This document shows positions 54,501-63,014 of a DNA stretch of 64,000 bases, one piece after another. Positions within the stretch are counted from its first letter, which is position 1, and every line of letters begins with the position of its first letter. Origin of the DNA: Ignatzschineria sp. RMDPL8A (GTDB lineage Bacteria; Pseudomonadota; Gammaproteobacteria; Cardiobacteriales; Wohlfahrtiimonadaceae); contig NZ_JAPPWA010000002.1 of the NCBI RefSeq assembly GCF_029815055.1, positions 1,116,001 through 1,180,000 on the forward strand, written 5' to 3'. The notes under the pieces are model-generated. The model ran no database searches. It was not told the DNA's origin and saw nothing but the letters and a program-made list of their open reading frames with translations. A program made the position numbers and the translations under genes.

Positions 54501-54994
54501 GGCAGTTCATCCACCGTTTCACCTCGATCCCACGCGGCAATCCAATCGGGACGATAGACAATATATTTATCAAATACAGCGGAGATCTCTTTTGCGAGTG
54601 AGACCGATTTTTTTAAGCGAAGTGTGGGATCGTCACAGCGAATATAACTGGAAATTGCATCGAAATCGGGATCATTTTGATCAATATTAAAAATAATGGA
54701 CACTAACGGCCAAAATAGTTTATCTTGAGAGAGATTCTGACGGAAATGTTCGCTGTTTTCGAGAAGTTCGTCACAGAGATTACTGAGCATTTTAGACGGA
54801 AGCAAAAACTCACATTGCGTCAAAATTCCAAGTTCAGAGGCGATCTCAGTCTGCAACCATTTTGCCATCCCAAAGTTCTGGATTAAGAGGTATTCTTTCT
54901 CAAAAGGACTCTCAAGCGGATCGTTCATCATAATATGTCCGACGATCGATTTTAAGATATCAAGATGATTGGAATGGTAGACGGTAAGACTCAT
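51521..54994 (-). CDS. recC: Exodeoxyribonuclease V gamma subunit RecC
   Basis: Chi-recognising scaffold subunit of RecBCD, which resects double-strand breaks for recombination and degrades foreign linear DNA. The 1157-aa protein begins SLTVYHSNHLDILKSIV and continues LIQNFGMAKWLQTEIASELG, the RecC N-terminal signature; later blocks include IALVVMTPDIEKYAPLIEAVFG-like helicase motifs (IVVMTPDIEKY), IPYSISD, and FCSFVPMRAIPFKVVAMIGLN. Length matches E. coli RecC (1122). recB, recD and ptrA, which usually neighbour recC, are not in the window. An extended -10 box lies about 46 bp upstream. Confidence 0.92.
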   Translation of the reverse strand: MSLTVYHSNHLDILKSIVGHIMMNDPLESPFEKEYLLIQNFGMAKWLQTEIASELGILTQCEFLLPSKMLSNLCDELLENSEHFRQNLSQDKLFWPLVSIIFNIDQNDPDFDAISSYIRCDDPTLRLKKSVSLAKEISAVFDKYIVYRPDWIAAWDRGETVDELPPLHAIWQQKLWREVMRFLNYPTHFGNIKPLLEARLDDPIYMEPLKTKLPKRLFIIGLTSLPPLFLDLLMCFKEYIDIHLFFNNPSQFYWGDVTKYYTELSLGRENFFDESVNDDILSPFTPEEPDEHWQEFAGHPLLASLGKVGRDHLKILQQYPEQREIEAFSEPEPSSLLHHLQYTIFNLLPPHETDKWTFDLSDRSLEIHTAYSPLREIEALYDQLLHLFNQDPTLKPSEIVVMTPDIEKYAPLIEAVFGEGMANRHNAIPYSISDISLRHSEPLLDGFLTLLTLPTLTFKTSEILPLLKLPEVMEKYGFTERDFDLISYWIEEAFIRFGIDHHHLETLGFGDDPRHTWLWGLKRMLLGYATHDETLIHGHLPYLDIKGMDALLLGKLTAFIDHLIKWREALEAPRPLIEWQTIIAPLWNDFFADPDPQQSGSSDQKLTFILNAWNDIIEAGIKSGIEETFEIETLRRLLEERLIDEKPIQNFIQGKVTFCSFVPMRAIPFKVVAMIGLNQEDFPKSTLYHDFDLIQFKPYPGDRTRHSDDRYLFLEAMMSASEKLYLSYIGHSIQDNSERLPSLLIDDLFNYLKAVTILPEGKTLDELLITHHPMAPYNPELYQEGARNQSFQDRWIQHAERSFLTPTEFPPYDFEHLTLGELIHFYQDPTAHFAQKRLELRSLRERSILPSDDENFTAPTGLTRYLYRREVLDRLLAAPFDDIELKEYAYGELKHYYHHKGYLPKYAFEDFAWNELIAPLLELALTIKKSTNPIITEKEMRYQLTPPSPMISMREAREKLHPDTLPKPSEITLLLPLPELNQKREILWDVGEMSLKRSIRAYFYHLAQSLFEPDCMTTIYTLSRNQVKSHSLMPLELPHETLEHFIEGYYLGMSSPIPSLSPTAKDLERIKNIYLLLDENQLTDFKAINPLTKDDITDLFSQHPTLFEAFRLLKNLFSYEGLERRLYSDDDPRALLRYILFYQHYMIPIEEAINEDK

Positions 54995-55039
54995 AGATCA
55001 CCTATTTGGCGCAATGGAACACAATAAAGAGTAAAAGCG

Positions 55040-55048
55040 ATTATACCA
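55040..55048 (-). promoter_or_regulatory. Extended -10 promoter for recC
   Basis: On the minus strand TGG-TATAAT is a consensus extended -10. Transcription would start near 55033, about 39 nt before the recC ATG. No good -35 is seen, as is common for such promoters. Confidence 0.45.
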
Positions 55049-55104
55049 AAGCCGAGTTTTGGGCACTGATGCCGGGCTCGATTTTGTGTGGTAATCCTTA
55101 ATAG

Positions 55105-55110
55105 TATAAC
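55105..55110 (+). promoter_or_regulatory. -10-like box for the aminotransferase gene
   Basis: TATAAC, 28 bp before the ATG at 55138, with a weak TTTTGT 17 bp upstream. Confidence 0.35.
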
Positions 55111-55137
55111 GATATGAATAAAATGTAAGGAAATAAA

Positions 55138-56340
55138 ATGGAAGGTTTAGACGCGCTTTTTGCTGATCGTGTTGTAGGGACTCAAAGCTCAATCGTTCGT
55201 GAGCTTCTGGCATTTAGTAAAATGCCACACATTATCTCGCTCGCAGGGGGGATTCCCGCGGCAGATATGTTTGACCTAGAGGGCATTAATGAAGCGCTCA
55301 AAGTCGCGACAGCGTCAGGCGTAGCAGCCTATCAATATAGCGTCACCGACGGGGAGCCTGAGCTTCGTTCAGGCATTGCAGAACTTGTGAAAAAACGCGG
55401 TATCAAAACCGATGCCGATCACGTTGTGGTGACAAGCGGTTCTCAGCAAGGACTCGACCTCGTTGCGCGTACCTTTTTAAATGAAGGCGATACAATTTTA
55501 GTTGAAAAACCCACCTATTTAGCGGCGATCCAGGTCTTTAAAATGGTTGGAGCGAACGTGGTGGATGTAGAAGGGTCGGACGAAGGACTCGATCTTGACG
55601 CCCTTGAGAAAACCTTGCAAACGGCGAAAAATGTGAAGGCGCTCTATATCGTGCCCACCTTTGCAAATCCATCGGGTTCAACGATGAGTGAGGCCAATCG
55701 TAAACGTCTTTTAGCGCTTGCGATCGAGTATAATTTCGTAATTTTAGAAGATGACCCGTACGGCGAAATCCGGTTTGAGGGCGAGCGTGTTCCATCACTC
55801 TACAAAATCGCGCAAGCAGAAGGTAAGGGCGAGGAGAATGTGGTCTATCTCTCTTCATTCTCGAAAATTTTAGTCCCCGGCCTTCGTCTTGGATTTATTA
55901 TTGCCGCGCCGAAAACTCGCGAGAAAATCGTGTTGGTAAAACAATCGGTGGATCTGCATACGCCGGTTTTATCGCAATTGATCGTATCGGCGTATCTAGA
56001 GAGTGGCCGTTTGGATGATCGTATTCCGGCGATTTCTAAAGCCTATGGCGAGCGTTGCGGCGCGTTGATGAAAGCGCTTGATACGCATTTAGGCGAGCAC
56101 ATTACCTATAATAAACCGGTAGGCGGGATGTTCCTCTGGGCAAAACTTAAAAATGGTATGAGCGCCACAAAACTTCTTAAAATCGCCATTGATGAAGGCG
56201 TTGTGTTTGTTCCTGGAGCGGCGTTTTATGTGAACGATCCCGATGATTCAACGCTTCGCTTATCCTTTGCAACGATCGATGCGGCGGGTGCTGATGAAGC
56301 GGCGAAACGCCTTGCCAATGCGATTGCAAAATACGCATAA
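55138..56340 (+). CDS. PLP-dependent class I/II aminotransferase (2-aminoadipate type)
   Basis: A 400-aa fold-type I aminotransferase related to LysN/2-aminoadipate and MocR-like aminotransferases, without a DNA-binding domain. The PLP-binding Lys is in YLSSFSKILVPGLRLGF, with FANPSGSTMS and DDPYGEIRFE (the Asp contacting the PLP nitrogen) upstream and LRLSFAT (substrate carboxylate Arg) near the end. AAGGA precedes the ATG. The amino donor is uncertain; branched-chain or aromatic amino acids and aminoadipate are all possible. It is divergent from recC and ends in a terminator. Confidence 0.9.
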   Translation: MEGLDALFADRVVGTQSSIVRELLAFSKMPHIISLAGGIPAADMFDLEGINEALKVATASGVAAYQYSVTDGEPELRSGIAELVKKRGIKTDADHVVVTSGSQQGLDLVARTFLNEGDTILVEKPTYLAAIQVFKMVGANVVDVEGSDEGLDLDALEKTLQTAKNVKALYIVPTFANPSGSTMSEANRKRLLALAIEYNFVILEDDPYGEIRFEGERVPSLYKIAQAEGKGEENVVYLSSFSKILVPGLRLGFIIAAPKTREKIVLVKQSVDLHTPVLSQLIVSAYLESGRLDDRIPAISKAYGERCGALMKALDTHLGEHITYNKPVGGMFLWAKLKNGMSATKLLKIAIDEGVVFVPGAAFYVNDPDDSTLRLSFATIDAAGADEAAKRLANAIAKYA

Positions 56341-56456
56341 ACCGAAATCAACTCGGCTGAAACCAATCTAAAATAGGAAAAGTTGCATCGGTGAGTCTTG
56401 ATAAACTTTGATAAAGGATTCATCATGCCGTTTTTAGATTAAGCCGTTATAATAAG

Positions 56457-56496
56457 AAGCTCTTACGCCTTGTAACTAAAGGGGTAAGAGCTTTTT
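56457..56496 (+). terminator. Terminator after the aminotransferase gene
   Basis: AAGCTCTTAC (56457-56466) pairs with GTAAGAGCTT (56484-56493), with inner CCTT/AAGG pairing, followed by TTT. Confidence 0.85.
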
Positions 56497-56529
56497 AATG
56501 GGCGTTTGATGAAATGAGGAAGGCAGAGC

Positions 56530-57150
56530 GTGATAAAAGATACCTATAAGACAATTGCAGGCATGGCGGAAGCGGAATTTGTGGAGCAGCGAAGCCGATT
56601 TATCAGTTTTGCCCATTTTGTGGATTCTGAAGCGGCGGCGCTTGAGCTTGTGGAGCATTATCGCAAAGAGTACAACGATTCACGCCATGTCTGCTGGGCC
56701 TATATGCTTGGGGAATCCTATGATAATTATCGCGCCAATGATGATGGAGAGCCGTCCGGCACGGCAGGAAGACCGATCTTAGGGCAGATCAATTCCCATG
56801 AATTAACCAATATTATTGTGCTTGTGGTGCGCTATTTTGGCGGGATTAAACTTGGCACCGGCGGGCTTGTCTCAGCCTATCAAGAAGGGGCGGCAAAAGC
56901 GATCGAAAATGCGAAAATCGTGACCAAAATTATTGGCAAGCCGCTGATCTTTCGTTATGGCTACGATGCAACCAATGAGGTTAATCAGGCGCTGCATGGG
57001 CTTGAATTTAACAAGGTTCGCGAAGAATTTACCGATATCTGCCTTGTGGAATTGAGCGTTCGGGCGCGAGATTATGAGGCGCTTTTCGGCAGGCTCGAGG
57101 CACTCCCGAGTGTGGAGATTTTATCGGAAAAAGAATTGCTCAATGGCTAG
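56530..57150 (+). CDS. yigZ: YigZ / IMPACT-family protein
   Basis: A 206-aa member of the UPF0029/IMPACT family. Residues about 17-125 hold the IMPACT domain with VEQRSRFISFAHFVDS, HVCWAYMLG, DDGEPSGTAGRPILGQI and VVRYFGGIKLGTGGLVSAYQ; a DUF1949-type C-terminal domain follows. The eukaryotic relative modulates Gcn2; the bacterial role is unknown. The start is GTG with AAGG 6 nt upstream. The next gene, a lipoprotein protease, begins 62 bp later on the same strand. Confidence 0.92.
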   Translation: MIKDTYKTIAGMAEAEFVEQRSRFISFAHFVDSEAAALELVEHYRKEYNDSRHVCWAYMLGESYDNYRANDDGEPSGTAGRPILGQINSHELTNIIVLVVRYFGGIKLGTGGLVSAYQEGAAKAIENAKIVTKIIGKPLIFRYGYDATNEVNQALHGLEFNKVREEFTDICLVELSVRARDYEALFGRLEALPSVEILSEKELLNG

Positions 57151-57212
57151 CTGGAATATGTGATAATCAAGCCATTGCGAATATTTAAATGAGTTAAGAG
57201 TAGGAGAGAGCT

Positions 57213-57986
57213 ATGAAAAAGGGGATCATCGCCACGCTATTGGCGGGATTGGTGCTGGCGGGGTGTGCAAGTACGACATCGGGCGGATTAGTCGGTGTGA
57301 ATCGCGCGCAATTTACCATGGTGCCGGAAGCAGCGGTCAATCAATCGGCGGCAGAAGGGTATGCGCAGCTGATTACCGCATCAAAGCAGGAGCGTAAACT
57401 TGATCAATCGGCGCAAGCAAAGCGGGTCAATCGTATTTTCAATCGTCTCTTACCGCATACCACGAAATTTAGAAGCGATGCGCTTAAATATGACTGGGAA
57501 ATTAACGTCATTAAAAGCGATGATGTGAACGCCTTTGCCATGCCCGGCGGGAAAATGGTGGTCTATACCGGTATTATTGATCAGTTAAAACTGACCGATG
57601 ATGAGCTTGCCGCAATTATTGGTCATGAGATGGCGCATGTTCTGCGCGAGCATAGCCGTGAAAAGGTCTCCCAAGAGATGGCAAAAAGTACTGGAATTAC
57701 TCTGATCGCCGCCATTGTGGGCTTAGATCAAGGGGCGGAAGATTTGATCCAACAGGCAGGGCAAGTAGCATTCTCACTCCCATTTTCACGCAAGATGGAA
57801 ACAGAGGCGGACTTGATTGGTCTAGAGCTGATGGCCAATGCTGGTTATAATCCGGAAGCGGCGGTCACGCTCTGGAAGAAGATGGCGCAACTGAGCGGCA
57901 GTTCCAATGTGGATTTCCTCTCAACGCATCCGGCGAGCACCAAACGGATTTCATCGCTTGAAGCTCAATTATCGAAGTTTCGTTAA
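57213..57986 (+). CDS. M48-family metalloprotease lipoprotein (LoiP/YggG-like)
   Basis: A 257-aa periplasmic protease anchored by a lipid: signal peptide with lipobox LVLAGC (Cys18). The zinc motif HEMAH gives H138, E139 and H142, and the third ligand is E198 in ETEADLIG. VNAFAMPGGKMVVYTG precedes it as in LoiP and BepA. By size it is LoiP-like, with no TPR domain as in BepA. The family degrades misfolded outer-membrane proteins or cuts porins at low osmolarity. A terminator follows 145 bp on. Confidence 0.9.
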   Translation: MKKGIIATLLAGLVLAGCASTTSGGLVGVNRAQFTMVPEAAVNQSAAEGYAQLITASKQERKLDQSAQAKRVNRIFNRLLPHTTKFRSDALKYDWEINVIKSDDVNAFAMPGGKMVVYTGIIDQLKLTDDELAAIIGHEMAHVLREHSREKVSQEMAKSTGITLIAAIVGLDQGAEDLIQQAGQVAFSLPFSRKMETEADLIGLELMANAGYNPEAAVTLWKKMAQLSGSSNVDFLSTHPASTKRISSLEAQLSKFR

Positions 57987-58131
57987 GATGAGTGTCATTT
58001 AAATATAGAAAAGATTAATAGATAAAATTAAAGACTCTGAACGATGAAGCGAATGCACACAAATCTATAAAAGTTGAGCAAATATAGGATTTATTGCAAA
58101 CAAAAAGAGTTTGAATCTGTTTTGAGTCAAT

Positions 58132-58184
58132 AAAATAGAGTGTCGATTTAAGGGAGTAACCCGATAAATTGATGCTCTATTTTT
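58132..58184 (+). terminator. Terminator after the M48 protease gene
   Basis: AAAATAGAG (58132-58140) pairs with CTCTATTTT (58175-58183), extended by an inner TCGATTTA/TAAATTGA pairing, then TTT. Confidence 0.78.
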
Positions 58185-58437
58185 GTTTTAGGATTCATTA
58201 ATGTGATGATTTTACAGGATTAAGCGGGATTGATAGGTGTCGATCGAGTAAATATTATCCAATTCTGAGCCATTGCAGATAATTCGAATTGAGCTGTGAA
58301 GAGTTTTGAAAGTCGTTTCTCACTCTGATAGTCTGATGATAGCTATAGAAAAAATGGGACGAAGAAGCCTACTGTGGCCAATAACATGGAACGATATTTG
58401 TGATGTGGGTAATTTTTGATCGTTGCATTAAAGTTAA
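58185..58437. other. Unassigned intergenic stretch before the DASS gene
   Basis: About 250 bp with no credible gene. It should contain the promoter of the DASS transporter gene, but I find no clear box pair. Confidence 0.4.
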
Positions 58438-58482
58438 AAATCCCTTATAACTGACTACTTTTGTTGAATGAATAAGGGATTT
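58438..58482. promoter_or_regulatory. Long-loop inverted repeat in the DASS leader
   Basis: AAATCCCTTA (58438-58447) and TAAGGGATTT (58473-58482) form a perfect 10-bp stem around 25 nt, ending 54 bp before the ATG. It could be an operator pair or a leader hairpin; the T-run that follows is only 3 nt. Confidence 0.45.
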
Positions 58483-58535
58483 CCGTTCGTTCATTATTTG
58501 AATAATTATAACTACTTTTAGAAAGGGAGTTCATT

Positions 58536-59963
58536 ATGGCTGCGGTTGAAGCACAAAAAGAGCAAGTGACCGATAACCAGGGTGAAGTATCACCGAGCGG
58601 TGCATTGCGTGGCGTTATTTCGACGCTCGTAATCATTGCGATTTGCTTTGCGATTTACCATTATGTTTTGCCTGATTCGTATCCTACAAAAGAGAAGAAA
58701 GGGCTTATTCTGCTTGTATTTATCGGAGCGCTTTGGTTGACGGAAGTGGTTCACGTCACGATTACGGCGCTCATTGTACCGGTGGCAGCAGTGGTATTAT
58801 TTAGTGGGGATGGATTTACCACCAAGGTTGCATTATCTCGGTTTGCAGATCCGATTATTTTCCTCTTCTTTGGAGGATTTGCGCTCGCGACAGCGCTTCA
58901 TGTACAACGCCTTGACCGCAAAATTGCGCTCTTTATGATTAAGATTTCAGGCGGGCATTTAGGGGTTACTGTGACTTCGCTTTTCCTTGTGACAGCGGTG
59001 CTTTCTATGTGGATTAGTAATACGGCAACGGCGGCGATGATGCTTCCGCTTGCCCTTGGAATCATGAGTAATCTTGATTTCTCTAAAGACCGCGGTACCT
59101 TTATCTTTATCCTCTTAGGGATTGCCTATTCAGCGAGTATCGGTGGGCTTGGAACGCTCGTCGGTTCTCCACCAAACGCCATTGCGGCAAAAGAGTTAGG
59201 TTATAGCTTTAACGATTGGTTTAAAGTCGGTTTACCGATGATGATTTTATTGATGCCGGTAATGTTTGCTGTTCTCTATTTCGTCTTTAAACCGCGTCTT
59301 AACTATAAAGTTGAGATCACCGATGAGCAAATTCCATGGACGAGCGCGCGTGTTTTAGCGGCGATTGTATTCGTTGTAACGGCGGGAGCATGGATTGCAG
59401 GGGGCTGGATTAAAGATATTTTCGGCATCACCTCGCCCGATACTTTTGTAGCGGTAGCATGTGCGATTGCGGTGGCATTCTTAGGCCTAGCGTCATGGAA
59501 ACAAATTTCAGATAGCACCGATTGGGGCGTTCTTTTCCTCTTTGGTGGTGGATTAACCTTATCGGCAGTATTAGGAGAATCAGGCGCATCGAAGATTTTA
59601 GGTCAAACCGTTGCAGATATCTTTGGCGGTTCACCGAAACTTCTGGTGATTTTCATCGTAGTTGCGTTTATTATCGTATTAACGGAATTTACCAGTAATA
59701 CCGCATCGGCAGCGCTTTTAGTGCCTGTATTTGCCTCGATCGCCATTGAGATGAATATGCCACCTGAAGCGTTAGTATTGATGATTGGTCTTGGTGCATC
59801 GTGTGCGTTTATGCTCCCGATCGCAACGCCGCCGAACGCCATTGTGTTTGGTACAGGACACTTAAAACAGCGCGATATGATGAAAGCAGGGGGCGTATTA
59901 AACCTTCTCTGTATCTTAATCTTAACGGGCTACGGTGCATTCCTACTACAGTTTTTAGCGTAA
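58536..59963 (+). CDS. DASS-family sodium/dicarboxylate symporter
   Basis: A 475-aa inner-membrane transporter of the divalent anion:Na+ symporter (DASS/SLC13) family, such as VcINDY. The two signature Ser-Asn-Thr motifs that bind Na+ and substrate are ISNTATAAMMLP and TSNTASAALLVP, each with a downstream partner (GTLVGSPPNAIAA and PIATPPNAIVFGTG). About eleven hydrophobic segments are seen. Substrates in the family are succinate, malate, citrate or sulfate; this sequence does not decide. AGAAAGGGAG lies before the ATG. Monocistronic, ended by a strong terminator. Confidence 0.9.
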   Translation: MAAVEAQKEQVTDNQGEVSPSGALRGVISTLVIIAICFAIYHYVLPDSYPTKEKKGLILLVFIGALWLTEVVHVTITALIVPVAAVVLFSGDGFTTKVALSRFADPIIFLFFGGFALATALHVQRLDRKIALFMIKISGGHLGVTVTSLFLVTAVLSMWISNTATAAMMLPLALGIMSNLDFSKDRGTFIFILLGIAYSASIGGLGTLVGSPPNAIAAKELGYSFNDWFKVGLPMMILLMPVMFAVLYFVFKPRLNYKVEITDEQIPWTSARVLAAIVFVVTAGAWIAGGWIKDIFGITSPDTFVAVACAIAVAFLGLASWKQISDSTDWGVLFLFGGGLTLSAVLGESGASKILGQTVADIFGGSPKLLVIFIVVAFIIVLTEFTSNTASAALLVPVFASIAIEMNMPPEALVLMIGLGASCAFMLPIATPPNAIVFGTGHLKQRDMMKAGGVLNLLCILILTGYGAFLLQFLA

Positions 59964-59986
59964 TCGATCGTTAAAACTGACAAAAT

Positions 59987-60028
59987 AAGCAGACCTCATA
60001 TTGTTATGTTATGAGTGTCTGCTTTTTT
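59987..60028 (+). terminator. Terminator after the DASS gene
   Basis: AAGCAGAC (59987-59994) pairs with GTCTGCTT (60017-60024), inner CAT/ATG, followed by TTTT. Confidence 0.85.
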
Positions 60029-60040
60029 ATTGCCTCGAAT

Positions 60041-60083
60041 AAAAAGCCCAGAGGGATCAGTTAGATCGCATCTCTGGGCTTTT
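60041..60083 (-). terminator. Terminator after rsgA
   Basis: On the minus strand AAAAGCCCAGAG and CTCTGGGCTTTT form a perfect 12-bp stem followed by a T-run. Together with the preceding element it separates the convergent DASS and rsgA genes. Confidence 0.9.
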
Positions 60084-60131
60084 ATGTTTGGGATATCTTA
60101 TGAGATATTTAAGAAAGAGCCGTAGGGCGAT

Positions 60132-61088
60132 TTAAGCCTCTTTTAAGCTCGCTAGGATCTGCATATAGCTCTCTACACGGCGCTCGGTAATATCGCCTCG
60201 TTCGAGCGCATCTTTGACGGCGCAATGCGGGTCTTGCAGATGGCGACAATTACTAAATTTACATTGGCGTGTTAGCGGCGCAATTTCAGGAAAGCCATCA
60301 TCAATTGCTGAGACCGGCAGATGCTCAATATTAAAGCTGCGTACGCCCGGAGAATCGATTAAAAAGGTATTCTCTTTGGGTAGATGATAGAGCGTGGTGC
60401 TCGATGTGGTGTGATTGCCAAGTCCCGTGGACTCATTAATCTTTTGCGTCTGTAGATTAAGCTCGGGGATTAATTTATTGGTGAGTGAGGATTTTCCTAC
60501 GCCCGATTGCCCCACAAAGATGGAGGTTTTCTGGCTTAATCCCTCTCTTAGTATGGCGATGGATTCAGGATCGTGGATCGAGGTTTGATAGAGCGAGAGA
60601 TTAAGCCCGCGATAATCGTCCAAAAAGTCCCACTGATCGGGATTCTCGATCAGATCAAATTTATTCACCAGTAGATGGGTTTGAATGCCAAGATAGTGCG
60701 TTGCGATGAGATAGCGGTCAATCAAAGAAGGACTTGGCTCAGGTTCAGGCGCAAGCACAATAAAGATCTGATCTAAATTGGCAGCTAAAATCTTCTCTTT
60801 TCCTCCAAATCCGAGGCGTGAAAAGATGTTGGTGCGAGGAAGGCGAGTGGTAACCACCGGCTCCTCTTGTTCAAACTGATAATAGACAAAGTCCCCGCAC
60901 ACAATGGCGCCGAGACTTTGACGAAAACTGGCTTTATGAAGATTTCCGGCCTCATCTTCTAAGGTGACGTGCGCGCCATGCTGGGAGATGATGCGCCCTT
61001 TATATTGATGCTCGCAATCGGACGCGAGCTGCTCCTGGCGGCGTTCCTCTAAAATGCGTTGTTGTTGCTTTGTGAGTTTACGTCCCAT
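60132..61088 (-). CDS. rsgA: Small ribosomal subunit biogenesis GTPase RsgA
   Basis: Circularly permuted GTPase that checks late 30S ribosomal subunit assembly. The 318-aa protein has an N-terminal OB fold (about 28-90), then GTPase motifs in the permuted order G4 NKFD (142-145), G1 GQSGVGKS (193-200), G3 DSPG (245-248), and a C-terminal zinc knuckle with C276, C281, H283 and C289. Its usual partner orn is not adjacent; fdxA lies 42 bp upstream on the same strand. Confidence 0.95.
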   Translation of the reverse strand: MGRKLTKQQQRILEERRQEQLASDCEHQYKGRIISQHGAHVTLEDEAGNLHKASFRQSLGAIVCGDFVYYQFEQEEPVVTTRLPRTNIFSRLGFGGKEKILAANLDQIFIVLAPEPEPSPSLIDRYLIATHYLGIQTHLLVNKFDLIENPDQWDFLDDYRGLNLSLYQTSIHDPESIAILREGLSQKTSIFVGQSGVGKSSLTNKLIPELNLQTQKINESTGLGNHTTSSTTLYHLPKENTFLIDSPGVRSFNIEHLPVSAIDDGFPEIAPLTRQCKFSNCRHLQDPHCAVKDALERGDITERRVESYMQILASLKEA

Positions 61089-61130
61089 CTGGGCATGGTC
61101 TCCTTAGAATCGATAAAGGATGAGGGGGAT

Positions 61131-61454
61131 TTAACGCTCAAGATGCGGCAGTTTATTGGGAACACCGTCCCATTTTTCCGCATCGGGGAGAGGATCTTTC
61201 TTCTCGGATAATACCGGCCACGATTGGCTTAGCTCTGCATTGAGATCAAGAAAAATCATCTGCTCATCTGAGAGATCTTCTTCTGATAAGATCGCACCAG
61301 CCGGGCACTCAGGCTCGCATAGGGTGCAATCGATACACTCTTCAGGATTGATTACTAAAAAGTTCGGCCCTTCGTGAAAACAATCAACGGGGCAGACTTC
61401 GACGCAATCGGTGTATTTACATTGAATGCAGTTATCCGTTACAACAAAGGTCAT
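61131..61454 (-). CDS. fdxA: Seven-iron ferredoxin FdxA
   Basis: A 107-aa [3Fe-4S][4Fe-4S] ferredoxin nearly identical in pattern to Azotobacter FdI. C9, C17 and C50 should hold the 3Fe cluster; C21, C40, C43 and C46 the 4Fe cluster; C12 and C25 are the extra cysteines also seen in FdI. The C-terminal extension with [12 protein letters not shown]...LPHLER is typical. It lies 33 bp after tyrS on the same strand and just before rsgA. Redox partner unknown; in other bacteria it is linked to oxidative-stress responses. Confidence 0.95.
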   Translation of the reverse strand: MTFVVTDNCIQCKYTDCVEVCPVDCFHEGPNFLVINPEECIDCTLCEPECPAGAILSEEDLSDEQMIFLDLNAELSQSWPVLSEKKDPLPDAEKWDGVPNKLPHLER

Positions 61455-61487
61455 CCTCTCTCCTTTTTTGAATGCGTTTTGTGTGAA

Positions 61488-62693
61488 CTATTTAACGGTC
61501 ACTTGAGCAATACGGCGTTTACCCACTTGGATAATAACGCTGGTACCGCGCGCTAACGTGATCGAACGGTCTTCAATACGCTCTTGATTGATGCGCACTG
61601 CGCCGCTTTGAATCATACGGTTACCTTCAGAATTTGACGCAACAAGTCCCGCTTCACGCATCGCTGCTGAAATTCCGATTGAACCGGTTTCATCGGCTTG
61701 TACGGTCACCTCTTCAATATTTTCAGGAAGGTTTCCTTTTTGGAAACGGTTGATGAAGTTTTCGTGTGCTTCGGTTGCCGCTTGTTTGCTGTGGTAGCGT
61801 TCGATGATCTCAAGGCAGAGCTCAAATTTTACGTCGCGTGGGTTTTTACCCGCTTTAACGTCGGCTTTAAGCTGCTCGATTTCGCTCATAGGACGGAAGC
61901 TTAACAGCTCAAAATAGTTCCACATGAGTTCATCTGAGATCGACATCAATTTACCGAACATGCTGTCCGGCGCTTCGTCAACGCCCACATAGTTACCAAG
62001 GGATTTAGACATTTTATTAACGCCATCTAAGCCCACAAGAAGTGGCATTGTGATCGCACATTGTGGCTTTTCAATGCCATAGGCGCGCTGTAAATCACGG
62101 CCCATTAAGACGTTAAAGCGTTGGTCGGTTCCGCCCATTTCAACGTCGGTTTTAAGATGTACTGAGTCATATCCTTGAAGAAGCGGATAGATAAATTCGT
62201 GCACCGCAATCGGTTGCTGGGATTTGTAGCGTTTTTCAAAGTCATCACGCTCAAGCATGCGCGCAACGGTGTAATGTGACGCTAATTGAATAAGCCCTGC
62301 TGACCCTAAATCCGTCAACCATTCTGAGTTAAAGACCACTTTTGTGAGCTCAGGATCGAGCACTTTAAAGATCTGCTCTTGATAGGTTTTGGCGTTTTCA
62401 AGTACCTGTTCGCGCGTTAACGGTTTACGGGTGACATCTTTTCCAGAGGGGTCGCCGATCATTCCGGTAAAGTCGCCGATCAGGAAGTTTACTTCATGGC
62501 CAAGATCTTGGAAATGGCGCATTTTGTTGATCACGACAGTATGCCCAAGGTGAAGGTCCGGGGCAGTGGGGTCAAATCCAACTTTAATCCGTAATTGTCT
62601 GTTCTCTTTGAGTTTTTCCGTAAGCATATCCACGGAGATAATCTCATCAACTCCGCGCTCAATTAACTTTAAACTCTCTTCTATGCTAGCCAT
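61488..62693 (-). CDS. tyrS: Tyrosyl-tRNA synthetase
   Basis: Charges tRNA-Tyr. The 401-aa class Ic synthetase has the HIGH-type motif [16 protein letters not shown] (about 47-62), the tyrosine-pocket block [16 protein letters not shown], the KMSKS loop [12 protein letters not shown], and a C-terminal S4-type RNA-binding domain (about 335-395). The Leu in HLGH puts it with the shorter group of bacterial TyrRS. Upstream, 320 bp separate it from a ferredoxin gene. Confidence 0.96.
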   Translation of the reverse strand: MASIEESLKLIERGVDEIISVDMLTEKLKENRQLRIKVGFDPTAPDLHLGHTVVINKMRHFQDLGHEVNFLIGDFTGMIGDPSGKDVTRKPLTREQVLENAKTYQEQIFKVLDPELTKVVFNSEWLTDLGSAGLIQLASHYTVARMLERDDFEKRYKSQQPIAVHEFIYPLLQGYDSVHLKTDVEMGGTDQRFNVLMGRDLQRAYGIEKPQCAITMPLLVGLDGVNKMSKSLGNYVGVDEAPDSMFGKLMSISDELMWNYFELLSFRPMSEIEQLKADVKAGKNPRDVKFELCLEIIERYHSKQAATEAHENFINRFQKGNLPENIEEVTVQADETGSIGISAAMREAGLVASNSEGNRMIQSGAVRINQERIEDRSITLARGTSVIIQVGKRRIAQVTVK

Positions 62694-62742
62694 TTTTTCT
62701 CCAAATTAACTTGTGCTATGAGCGTTATTTTGTATCAAAATT

Positions 62743-62771
62743 AAAAAAAGTGAGGCAGATTTTCATCTGCC
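62743..62771 (-). terminator. Terminator after the YfhL-type ferredoxin gene
   Basis: On the minus strand GGCAGAT-GAAA-ATCTGCC, a perfect 7-bp stem, followed after TCAC by seven T. It sits 50 bp upstream of tyrS, so it should end the ferredoxin transcript and leaves room for a tyrS promoter. Confidence 0.7.
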
Positions 62772-63014
62772 ATCATCCATTATTGATTGGTTTAATTATC
62801 AATAAATCCATATCCGATCAATCGTGCAAAGGGTTAATGAATATCAGCGCGATCTAATGGGATATTGATCCATTGAGTGCTCTATCTGCTTGATTCGATG
62901 GTGATGCGTGCACCCTTAGCGCATGCGCGAAATCGTTTATTAGCTGGCGATCGCGCTCGCAGTATCGGGTGCGGCTCATTGAGCATCGATGCGAGGCATT
63001 ATCCCGCAAGGGCA
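62772..63014. other. 3' region of the ferredoxin gene
   Basis: 240 bp without a gene; the half nearest the ferredoxin is more GC-rich (about 62900-63000) and contains several short palindromes, but nothing I can name. Confidence 0.4.

Noticed and set aside
62694-62771. T-box-like leader for tyrS
   Set aside because: The only structure is a terminator upstream of tyrS, best explained as ending the ferredoxin transcript. I see no T-box sequence, and T-boxes are not expected in gammaproteobacteria.
62947-62954. GCGATCGC octamer resembling the cyanobacterial HIP1 repeat
   Set aside because: I noted no comparable set of copies in the window; one copy of a short palindrome is expected by chance.
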